From: CAYNJF01 sp964351745
GTDB lineage: Bacteria > Pseudomonadota > Gammaproteobacteria > Berkiellales > Berkiellaceae
Reading direction: 5' to 3'
Assembly: GCA_964351745.1 (NCBI GenBank)
Contig: CAYGPI010000004.1
Location: 13,170 to 77,169 of the forward strand
Length of the DNA: 64,000 bases
Under the pieces are notes generated by a model. That model was not told where the DNA came from. It saw only the letters and a list, made by a program, of their open reading frames with translations, and did no database searches. The first letter of the stretch is position 1. Every line of letters starts with the position of its first letter. A program made the translations under genes and the position numbers. Below are positions 1-7,481 of this stretch, piece by piece.

Positions 1-2
1 AT

Positions 3-143
3 TCAATCTTAACCGCTGATCATCATTATGATATTCAAACTTCATCATTTGATGGCTCTGCGAATGGCTTCTTAACGATGTTTGATGGTAGTTTACTAGA
101 GTTTTATGATATAGAAAATTTGGCTTGGAGCAGCATTTTATAG
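3..143 (+). CDS. C-terminal end of an RTX-type secreted protein (5' truncated by window edge)
   Basis: This open frame runs in from the window edge and stops at the TAG at 141-143. Its last 46 residues match the tail of the next gene: 'FDGSANGFLTMFDGSLLEF' here against 'FDDSANGSVTLSDGSVLEF' there, each followed by a short acidic/hydrophobic end. The two proteins are therefore paralogues in tandem, and this end is probably the type I secretion signal region of a calcium-binding RTX protein. The repeat part lies outside the window. The homology is seen directly; the secretion role is inferred from the family. Confidence 0.6.
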   Translation, partial: SILTADHHYDIQTSSFDGSANGFLTMFDGSLLEFYDIENLAWSSIL

Positions 144-206
144 AGGATAAGCATAGGCATGGAAGCCAAGATACCTAAGTGTTTCACCGGTACATTGGAG
201 TAAATC

Positions 207-2197
207 ATGGCTAAAGGCAAGGCTGATTTGAAGCATCCCGCTTCTAAAGGTTCTTTTGAAGAAATTCAAGAATTGTTTATGCAAAATAATCATCAGCAGT
301 TCTCTGAGGATGTCTTTGATAGCTCCTATACCAGCACACTTAGTGATAGTAAAAATTTTGATGAACTATCAAACATTCAGTTAAATAAAAAAGTCAATGA
401 GAATGAAAATCCCTCACAAGAATTGACACAGATATCTGCACTCATGACGGATAAAGAAGACGAACAATTTATCACGCCTGATATGAGTGACGCTATCACG
501 GTAGGAGCTTACACTCAAAACTTCTCAGGTATGCAAAATATAGAGGTAGCTCTTGAGTCTTTGGATAGCAAGCCAACGACTCAACACATGGTTTCAAACT
601 CAGAGCCCTATGCCGTCTCTTTCAATACTCATGATAATCAACAGCTCTATGAGACTAGTACCAATCAAAAATTTAGTTATGATATCGTAAAAAACGTTGA
701 AAACAGTGATGGTATGAGTGTTATGCTCAATCAACTTCAAGAGTCGAGGGAAATAAATGTCTCTGATAAGGCGTCTTCTTCGTTTGCTGAACAGGTGACT
801 TTAAAAACAAATCCTTTAGTAGATATCATGACATCAAAGACAGTTGATGTTGAGTTAAATGTTGATAGCCAAACGTTGTCTATAGAAGACAATATGGATA
901 ATGTCGTTCATGCAGGAAGTGGCCATGATAAGGTTGTTGGAGAAATAGGCAATGATTTAATTTTTGGAGAGGAAGGCAATGATCGATTAGATGGTAATCA
1001 GGGCAATGACGCTTTATTTGGTGGTGAAGGTAATGATCGTGTGTCTGGTGGTGTAGGGAGTGACTCATTATTTGGTGATGAGGGCGATGATCGTCTTTAT
1101 GATATGAGTGAAGGTGACATTGACGATAATTACTTAGATGGTGGTGAAGGCGACGATTATATTAAATCTTCAGGTGATGGCAATAATCATTTAGTAGGTG
1201 GTATTGGAGACGACAGAATTTATAGTGTTGGTGATGGGGATAATGTTCTATCTGGCGGAGAAGGCGATGATTATGCTGTTGCTACAGGCCATGGTGATAA
1301 TATTGTCTCAGGTGGAGATGGCAATGATTCTCTACGNNNNNNNNNNNNNNNNNNNNNNNNNNNNNNNNNNNNNNNNNNNNNNNNNNNNNNNNNNNNNNNN
1401 NNNNNNNNNNNNNNNNNNNNNNNNNNNNNNNNNNNNGTGTTATAGGAGATGGTAATAATATCTTGTCAGGTGGTGAAGGCGATGATTATCTTCGTGCGAC
1501 AGGCGAAGGGGCTAATACTTTATCTGGTGGCGAGGGTGACGATACAGTCACCGCAATAGGCGATGGTGATAACACTATCTCAGGTCATGAAGGTCAAGAT
1601 ACGGTGCGTGTGACCGGTGATGGTGATAATAGTATCACTGGAGGTGCCGGCGATGATACGGTCATAATTAAAGGCCATGGTGATAATATTGTCTCAGGTG
1701 GAGATGGCAATGATTCTCTACGTGTTATAGGAGATGGTAATAATATCTTGTCAGGTGGTGAAGGCGATGATTATCTTCGTGCGACAGGCGAAGGGGCTAA
1801 TACTTTATCTGGTGGCGAGGGTGACGATCGGATATATGGTGGCGCTGGCCATGATGTTATAGATGGTGGCTCAGGAAACGATGTTGCTTATGGGTATGAC
1901 GGCGCCGATATCTTTATTTTTGGGCATGGTGATGGACACGATACCGTCGTCGGCGGTCATGGAAGTTGGGTCGATACGGTCCATTTAGATATGAATGTTG
2001 ATTCAATTAGTCAGGTTGATGCTCATAACTGGGTGCTACACACAGAGGCAGGAGATGCTCTTTTGAATGTCAATCAGGGGTTTGATTCAGACACAAATTT
2101 ATTTGATGATTCAGCAAATGGATCAGTGACGTTATCTGATGGCAGTGTTTTAGAATTCAGTCAAATGGAAAGTATAGACTGGAATAGTCCAACATAA
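207..2197 (+). CDS. RTX (hemolysin-type calcium-binding repeat) secreted protein, interrupted by an assembly gap
   Basis: The ATG at 207 has a GGAG ribosome site at 197-200. About 230 N-terminal residues are non-repetitive, acidic and Ser/Thr-rich, with no Sec signal. They are followed by many nonapeptide-like repeats (GGEGDD, GGxGNDxL) that bind calcium as a beta-roll. The C-terminus is non-repetitive (about the last 100 residues) and acidic/hydrophobic, as expected for a type I secretion signal. A run of 100 N lies in the repeats; the frame before it and the frame after it differ in nominal coordinates. They become continuous if the N block is replaced by zero bases with a 1-base overlap, so I treat this as one gene. 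It is probably a secreted adhesin or extracellular protein; no enzymatic domain is visible. No transporter genes are in the window. Confidence 0.8.
1337..1436. other. 100-N assembly gap inside the RTX repeats
   Basis: Exactly 100 N, the conventional size for a gap of unknown length. The left flank (1286-1336) equals 1672-1722 and the right flank (1437-1543) equals 1722-1828, so the gap falls inside a copy of a 157-bp repeat and is most likely an assembler break at a near-exact repeat. Confidence 0.95.
1672..1828 (+). repeat. 157-bp near-exact repeat unit of the RTX gene, intact copy
   Basis: The same sequence is split around the N gap: its first 51 bases are 1286-1336 and its last 107 bases are 1437-1543. 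The DNA identity is far higher than protein selection on RTX repeats requires, which points to recent duplication or gene conversion. The number of copies in the real genome cannot be read from this assembly. Confidence 0.85.
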
Positions 2198-2207
2198 AGA
2201 CAGAAAG

Positions 2208-2243
2208 CATCGAATCTAGGATTAATATTCATAAATTCGATGC
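2208..2243. terminator. Inverted repeat between convergent genes, possible bidirectional terminator
   Basis: Arms GCATCGAAT (2208-2216) and ATTCGATGC (2235-2243) with an 18-nt loop sit between the RTX stop and the stop of the convergent STAS gene. There is no strong T tract on either side, so termination is only a guess from position. Confidence 0.3.
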
Positions 2244-2257
2244 GAAATATCAGTTAA

Positions 2258-2593
2258 TTAGCCTTCTTTTTGGATAGCATCCTCAACAGTGTCATAGATC
2301 GAGAAAATTGATGAGAATCCGCTAATATCAAAAACTTCTCTAACATCTTTAGCAAGGTTGCTTAGAATAACTTTGCCACCATAGGGCTTTACTTTTTTTC
2401 CAGCAAGTAAGAGAACTCGTAACCCTGCACTGCTTATAAATTTTACATTAAGAAAATTGACAATCATTGTGTGAGTGCCTTTGTCTATCAGACCAACTAA
2501 TTCCTCTTCAAATTCTTTAGATGCGGTGCTGTCGATTTGACCAGCTAGATTGACAACTGTCTTACCGTCTATGCTTTCTATGTTGATTTCCAT
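2258..2593 (-). CDS. STAS-domain anti-sigma factor antagonist (SpoIIAA/RsbV type)
   Basis: A 111-residue single STAS domain. The conserved phosphorylation-site loop is visible as 'FISSAGLRVLL' (about residues 52-62), in the place of the DSSG loop of SpoIIAA/RsbV. In this family the unphosphorylated form binds the anti-sigma/kinase partner; Ser phosphorylation releases it, and the PP2C phosphatase resets it. It is the last gene of a four-gene minus-strand operon, 18 bp after the kinase gene. The target it frees (sigma factor or other output protein) is not encoded here. Confidence 0.85.
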   Translation of the reverse strand: MEINIESIDGKTVVNLAGQIDSTASKEFEEELVGLIDKGTHTMIVNFLNVKFISSAGLRVLLLAGKKVKPYGGKVILSNLAKDVREVFDISGFSSIFSIYDTVEDAIQKEG

Positions 2594-2611
2594 AACTATC
2601 CTGTTTATTAA

Positions 2612-3031
2612 TTATTCAAAAAATTTGGTAGCTCTGATTACGTTAAAGTCACCTTCACGCTCATATTCGACGCTATCCATTAAACTTTTAACAAGATGGA
2701 TACCAAGGCCCCCAACTGAGCGCTCTTCGATGCTGCCATCAGTTATTGCTCTAGTTTGAGTTGTTGGGTCAAAAGCGACACCATCATCCCTTAGCTCAAG
2801 AGTTAGGAAGGTTGGTGCTAATGTACATTGAATTAAGACTGCGTGCTCATCATCATCCGTGTACGCATGTGCAATAATATTAGTAATAAGCTCATCCACA
2901 CAAAGTAATACTTTGTTAATAAGAGGCTCGGCTACATCTTTTTCTTGTAGAAATAGCTCCACTTTTCGTGCCATGCGAGGTGCTTCTTCCGCACTATTAC
3001 GAAAAGTGAGATCCAAACGATTTGGGTTCAT
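2612..3031 (-). CDS. HATPase_c anti-sigma factor / serine kinase (RsbW type)
   Basis: 139 residues forming one GHKL ATPase domain. The N box is 'DELITNIIAHAY' (about 67-78), the G1 box 'LRDDGVAFDP' and the G2 region 'VGGLGIHLVKSLMD'. No transmembrane segment or phosphoacceptor histidine is present, so it is of RsbW/SpoIIAB type rather than a sensor kinase. It probably phosphorylates the STAS protein encoded 18 bp downstream and is opposed by the PP2C phosphatase encoded 11 bp upstream. Whether it sequesters a sigma factor or another regulator cannot be told from sequence. Confidence 0.85.
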   Translation of the reverse strand: MNPNRLDLTFRNSAEEAPRMARKVELFLQEKDVAEPLINKVLLCVDELITNIIAHAYTDDDEHAVLIQCTLAPTFLTLELRDDGVAFDPTTQTRAITDGSIEERSVGGLGIHLVKSLMDSVEYEREGDFNVIRATKFFE

Positions 3032-3042
3032 AGGGCATCCGA

Positions 3043-4206
3043 TTAATCTTTTTTGCTCAAGAATCTATAGGCTAACATAGTAATGTCATCGCTTTGTGGA
3101 AAACCTGCTGCAAAGGTTACCACATCCTTCTCAATTGTATTGATTAATTCGGCTGGTGCCAAGTCTTTGTACTTGCCAAGTGTCGTAGCTAATCGCTCAT
3201 CAGAATAATAATCTTCTTGTGCATTAGCAGCTTCTGGCACACCATCTGTGTATAAGAACAGCATGTCGCCAGGTTGTAAGGTTACTTCCTTATCGGTGTA
3301 GCTATCAGATTCAACAACACCCAATGCAGGCTCTCCAATAGGGACAATTGGTTCAACTTCACCAGAGTCTCTAATGATATAGGGAGGGTTATGTCCACCA
3401 TTAGCGTATTGTATGACACCGGTTTTGATATCTAAAATACCGTAAAAAGTTGTCACAAACATCATATTTGTATTGTCTTTTTCTAAAGCATTGTTCACTG
3501 CATTCATTGTTTCACCGGCAGATTCTTTATTGAATGCATGCGCTCTAAGTAAAGTTCTAGCGACTGTCATGAATAAAGCAGCAGGTACCCCTTTGCCAGA
3601 AACATCAGCCATAACAAACCCTAGTTTGTTTGCTGTCACCCAAAAAAAGTCATAAAAATCTCCGCCAACTTCTTTAGCGGCAATCATTTTGGCATATAAA
3701 TTAATCTGATCATCATCTATAAAAATTTTTGGTAAGATTGATTGCTGAATTTCAGATGCAACATTAAGCTCATGAAGAATGCCTTCAAGCTGAAGTCTGT
3801 CCTTTTCTGATTTAAGTAAACTCTCTACATGGCTGAGAGTTTTTTCTATTGTGATATTTAAATCGTCAAAGTTAATAGGCTTAGTCACGAAGTCAAAAGC
3901 GCCCAGATTCATAGCTGCACGAATATTATTCATGTCGCCATAGGCTGATACAATGATGGCCATAACGTCAGGATGCTTTTCATCGATGTTTTTAAGGAGA
4001 GTTAGACCATCCATCTCGGGCATATTGATATCTGAGATAACCATTCGAACATCAGGGTTCTCTTTTAAAACCTCTAGCGCTAGGATTCCGTTTTGAGCGA
4101 AAAAAAACTCAAATTTTCCTTGACGAAGATCTTTTCGAAACTTTTGCTTCATAAGCACTTCGACATCGGGCTCATCATCTACAAATAATATTTTTTGTGC
4201 ACTCAT
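3043..4206 (-). CDS. Response regulator with PP2C/SpoIIE-type serine phosphatase output (RsbU-like)
   Basis: 387 residues. Residues 1-125 are a receiver domain with acidic pocket 'DDE' (10-12), phosphoacceptor Asp59 in 'VISDINMPEMDG' and the conserved Lys in 'FVTKPI'. A short helical linker leads to a PP2C/SpoIIE phosphatase (about 165-385) with metal-binding motifs 'GGDFYDF', 'ADVSGKGVPAAL', 'LYTDGVPEA' and 'SDDITML'. It should dephosphorylate the STAS antagonist when its receiver is phosphorylated, presumably by the histidine kinase encoded 14 bp upstream. This links a two-component signal to partner switching. Confidence 0.9.
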   Translation of the reverse strand: MSAQKILFVDDEPDVEVLMKQKFRKDLRQGKFEFFFAQNGILALEVLKENPDVRMVISDINMPEMDGLTLLKNIDEKHPDVMAIIVSAYGDMNNIRAAMNLGAFDFVTKPINFDDLNITIEKTLSHVESLLKSEKDRLQLEGILHELNVASEIQQSILPKIFIDDDQINLYAKMIAAKEVGGDFYDFFWVTANKLGFVMADVSGKGVPAALFMTVARTLLRAHAFNKESAGETMNAVNNALEKDNTNMMFVTTFYGILDIKTGVIQYANGGHNPPYIIRDSGEVEPIVPIGEPALGVVESDSYTDKEVTLQPGDMLFLYTDGVPEAANAQEDYYSDERLATTLGKYKDLAPAELINTIEKDVVTFAAGFPQSDDITMLAYRFLSKKD

Positions 4207-4220
4207 GGATAACTCACTTC

Positions 4221-5255
4221 TTAATTTCTAGGCAAGGTGATGGTAAACTCAGTAAACTCACCTATGACTGATTCAACGTCTATCGTACCATTATGATCTT
4301 TGACTATAATATCATGACATATCGATAGTCCTAAACCTGTTCCTTGTCCTTTTGGTTTGGTGGTATAAAAAGGAACAAAAATATTCTCAAGATTTTGTTT
4401 GGAAATACCAGCCCCATTATCTCTAATTTTAATCGTGACTGTATCGTTATCACCCATCGTTGACAGTTTGATGATAGGCTGGAAATCTTCTTCGGCGAGG
4501 GAACGTTTAAAAGCTGCATACATACCATTATTTAGGATATTGAGAATGACTCTACCAAGAGGTTGTGTAATGCAATTGGCTACACCACTTGAGATGTCTA
4601 ATTCCTTTTCAATCTTGATATTAAAATTTGAATCTTGAGCGCGTAAGCCATGGTAAGCTAAGTTTAAGAATTCTAGAGCTAAAGGATTAATATCAGTAGG
4701 CTCTTTGGCCAAGCTTTCTTCTGAGCGAGATTGTATAAGCATATTGAGAACAATACTCTCTGCGCGTTTGCCATGCTCTTCAACTTTTTCAGTATTTGTT
4801 TTTAAGTCGTTTAGCAACCCTTTGACATCTTCTCTGTCATCTTCATTCAGTTTATCTAAGTGTGGCTTTAAGATTTCTTCTAACTCTTCCATTAATTCAA
4901 TAGACATCTTTGAAAAGTTGGAAACAAAATTGAGAGGATTTTTAATTTCGTGGGCAATACCTGCTGTTAATAATCCAACTTGAACTAGTTTCTCTTGAAG
5001 TAATAATTTTTCTTGCGCTTCATCTAAATTTTCACGACATTGCTTAAGCGCATTAGAAGAGTCCGACTTTCTAAGGCATAGCAACACAAGGCCACAAGAG
5101 ATGAAAGAAGAACTGCAGGCTAACGCTAAAAGTCTTTCAAGAGGCCAGATTTCTTGACTGGATATCCATACAGCTGGGTAAAAGCAAGCTATACCTAATC
5201 CTGCCCCTATTGCAAGGCAGCTAAGCGCTAAAGCTTGTTTTGTCTTAATCCCCAA
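4221..5255 (-). CDS. Membrane sensor histidine kinase
   Basis: 344 residues, first gene of the minus-strand operon. Two N-terminal hydrophobic segments (about 8-28 and 42-61) with almost no periplasmic loop suggest sensing within the membrane or cytoplasm. A coiled coil (70-95) leads to the H box 'AGIAHEIKNPLNF' with His102. The catalytic domain has the N box 'ILNNGMYAA', G1 'DNGAGIS', F box 'FVPFYTTKP' and G2 'GTGLGLSI'. The next gene (receiver-phosphatase) is the natural partner. The signal is unknown. Confidence 0.88.
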   Translation of the reverse strand: MGIKTKQALALSCLAIGAGLGIACFYPAVWISSQEIWPLERLLALACSSSFISCGLVLLCLRKSDSSNALKQCRENLDEAQEKLLLQEKLVQVGLLTAGIAHEIKNPLNFVSNFSKMSIELMEELEEILKPHLDKLNEDDREDVKGLLNDLKTNTEKVEEHGKRAESIVLNMLIQSRSEESLAKEPTDINPLALEFLNLAYHGLRAQDSNFNIKIEKELDISSGVANCITQPLGRVILNILNNGMYAAFKRSLAEEDFQPIIKLSTMGDNDTVTIKIRDNGAGISKQNLENIFVPFYTTKPKGQGTGLGLSICHDIIVKDHNGTIDVESVIGEFTEFTITLPRN

Positions 5256-5614
5256 CTTATGTCTCCTTGAAACAAGACCCTGTGTAGAGGTCTCATTTGG
5301 AAATCCTTCTCTAATATTAGTAAATTACCCAACATTAAGATAGGTCAATAGTCTAATACTATAACTTTAATTACCACTGATTGCAGAGAATGTGAAATGC
5401 TTCAATTATTTATAATATTTGTATATGCAGCAAAAAAATTTTTAGATTTGAAACTTTCTAGCAGATCCTAAGAGTCATTCATTACGTTCACTTACAATGT
5501 TTGGTATTTCTGAAGATTTACCATTTAATATCACAGGTAATCATCAGATAAGCCACTGTGGTTAATATGGGTATATACCAATATTTGGTAGGGCTGAATT
5601 TCATGAGTTGAGAA
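5256..5614. other. Intergenic region upstream of the sensor kinase operon
   Basis: 359 bases, AT-rich, with no ORF I can support. It must contain the promoter of the minus-strand signalling operon and the 3' end of the minus-strand kinase gene at 5615. A short dyad TACCAA/TTGGTA is at 5576-5590 without a T tract. Nothing else is recognisable. Confidence 0.5.
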
Positions 5615-6196
5615 CTATGACTTAGTTCTTCTTGGATCCTTGATATGTTTATTGGCAAGGCTTAACAAAACGTCAGGTTCAACGCCAGCATTTAATGTAG
5701 TCACTTGGACTCGATGTGGAAGTGCAGCAAGCCAATCTAGATGTTTCTTTTTAGTTCTGCTAACCGGACTACTAGAATCATATAGGCTAGCCCATTGCAT
5801 AAAAGCAAGATGATGTTTAAACATGTCACCATCTTTTAGAATGCGATCGCCGAACAATAATTGCTCTCTTTGCTTGATCCTTCTAAGCCTAGTGGGCCAA
5901 TCAGCATAGAGAAATATAACGTGCGTTAAGTGCGGGATAATAAAATTTCCCCAACCACATAGAACACCAGAGATAATCCAGTTTTCTTGTTTATTTAAGT
6001 CTGTGTAAAGCTGCTGTACTCTTAACGCTGGTGGCCTTTTATTAGTAAAAGGAGGATTGGTTGGCATCCAATAGTATTCATCAGACTCAAAATGAGACCA
6101 TTGATGCGTTTTAGCCAATGTTTTACCTAAAGTTGTGCTTCCAGCTCCAGCTGCACCCATAATCAATATTCTGAAAGAAGAGTTATGAGTGCTCAT
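5615..6196 (-). CDS. Small P-loop nucleoside/nucleotide kinase-like ATPase with altered Walker A
   Basis: 193 residues with an adenylate-kinase-like fold. The P-loop reads 'GAAGAGSTTLG' (14-24), so the Walker A lysine position is Ser20. Family members annotated as AAA ATPase / adenylate kinase-like proteins often have G-T-T-T or G-S-T-T here, so it may still bind nucleotide. Downstream come a DEYYW segment, a hydrophobic strand 'HVIFLYADWP' and a basic LID-like stretch 'RLRRIKQREQLLFGDR'. It overlaps the upstream APH-like gene by 14 bp, so the two are probably co-translated. The substrate is unknown. Confidence 0.65.
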   Translation of the reverse strand: MSTHNSSFRILIMGAAGAGSTTLGKTLAKTHQWSHFESDEYYWMPTNPPFTNKRPPALRVQQLYTDLNKQENWIISGVLCGWGNFIIPHLTHVIFLYADWPTRLRRIKQREQLLFGDRILKDGDMFKHHLAFMQWASLYDSSSPVSRTKKKHLDWLAALPHRVQVTTLNAGVEPDVLLSLANKHIKDPRRTKS

Positions 6197-7151
6197 TGAT
6201 TATTCTTTCAAGTGCCCACTGTTTCATTTTTAGTACGCGCTTTATCTCATTGTCATGAAAAGTTTTGAGGGTTTCATGATGCTCTATCCAAAAATAAAGT
6301 CTTAGACAGGCAAAATCAATCCATTGAGGGATTTGTTTGATTTCCTCATCTGAGATGGCTCGTGTTTGCTTATAACCTTCGATGAGATGATTTGTCCAGG
6401 TTTGCTCTATAGGGTTATAACTTGGATGTGTAAAACGATTTGCCATGGAGTAAATAACAATGGCCAAATCAAAAGCAAAAAAATGGTAACAAGAATCATC
6501 AAAGTCGATGATGCCAATGGAGGAATTAGGCTCAACAAACATATTAGAAGCACCAAGATCGATATGGACCAAGCCGTAGAGATGTGGTGTTTTTTTCAAA
6601 CTGTTGATCCACGTAATCAAATTTTCCAATTTTTCACGCATTTGAACGTGCGAGGTGGTTTTTGCAGCTTCAAGTGCGTGGCGTAGCCCTCGCTCTTCAA
6701 ACCAGTGCTCCCTGTGGGATAACGGCTCATATGTTTGACTAGTTCTATGCATCGTAGCAATCAAAGATCCTAGTGTTTTTAAATAATCTCTCGTCACGAC
6801 AAGTTTTTCGGAAGGATGTTCTCCTGTGACTTGAGAAAAAACGACAGCCTCATATTGTTGATTATTGTCTTTGATAGTTAATTGGGATTGTTTTTGATGA
6901 TTTTGAATCACCTTAGGTACCCGCAATCCTGCTTTTGCCAGATGAGATAGATAGTGGAGCTCTGCTTCAATTTGGTGTTTTGAGCGCCGTAATGGTGTTG
7001 TTAGTCGTAAAAAAACAATGTCACCTTGGCGTAGACAGGAAAAGACAATATTTTCCATCTTGCGAATAAAAGTGATATGAGTTAAATCCCAAGCCTTAGC
7101 GCAAATATCTAAAGTTGAATCGCTCGGCATTTCTTCTGTTTCTTGACTCAT
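6183..7151 (-). CDS. APH/choline-kinase-fold phosphotransferase (SrkA/YihE-like)
   Basis: 322 residues. The catalytic loop is 'VHIDLGASN' (His196, Asp198, Asn203) and the metal-binding motif 'GIIDFDD' (Asp216). An N-lobe without a clear signal or membrane segment precedes it. The layout (short N-lobe, catalytic loop near residue 196, helical C-terminus) fits SrkA-type Ser/Thr kinases or aminoglycoside-phosphotransferase-like enzymes; the substrate cannot be assigned. It is the first gene of a two-gene minus-strand unit with the overlapping P-loop kinase gene. Confidence 0.75.
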   Translation of the reverse strand: MSQETEEMPSDSTLDICAKAWDLTHITFIRKMENIVFSCLRQGDIVFLRLTTPLRRSKHQIEAELHYLSHLAKAGLRVPKVIQNHQKQSQLTIKDNNQQYEAVVFSQVTGEHPSEKLVVTRDYLKTLGSLIATMHRTSQTYEPLSHREHWFEERGLRHALEAAKTTSHVQMREKLENLITWINSLKKTPHLYGLVHIDLGASNMFVEPNSSIGIIDFDDSCYHFFAFDLAIVIYSMANRFTHPSYNPIEQTWTNHLIEGYKQTRAISDEEIKQIPQWIDFACLRLYFWIEHHETLKTFHDNEIKRVLKMKQWALERIINEHS

Positions 7152-7481
7152 ATCATTAATTTACTGTTATTTTTAAGAGTGAAGATTATAGCTAAACTTA
7201 TCTTGCCCATCAATCAACAGGCCTGTAGTGGTTAAATGAGATGAAGCAGGATCCTTCGCAAAGAGCCCTTATATTAAATCTACTTATTAATTGTCATCTA
7301 CTCAAAAATCAAGAAATGGCCGAGGGAAGGGCTGTTAATAACATTAAAATTCATATGAGTGAGGCTACACCATTGGCACCCGAGTAAACAAATCAAGCTT
7401 AAATGGTTATTTATTCACTATATCCAAGGTTTTACTTGAAGTATAATGTTAGTTAGTTGAGTTATTAAAGGGTTAGCCATT
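7152..7481. other. Divergent intergenic region with a -10 box for the downstream large gene
   Basis: 330 bases between the APH-like gene (minus) and the 937-residue gene (plus). A perfect TATAAT is at 7442-7447, 35 bases before the ATG, but no good -35 is at the right distance, so activator dependence is possible. Nothing else is recognisable apart from a ribosome site (AAAGGG, about 7468). Confidence 0.45.

Noticed and set aside
880..1068. Minus-strand His-rich ORF in the RTX gene
   Set aside because: It is a mirror of the GGxGND repeat codons, not a gene.
1240..1830. Tandem repeats that might be a CRISPR array
   Set aside because: Repeats are in-frame coding repeats of an RTX protein with no unique spacers of constant length; no cas genes are nearby.
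5576..5590. TACCAA/TTGGTA dyad as operator or terminator
   Set aside because: Isolated, AT-rich and without a T tract or neighbouring promoter hexamers.
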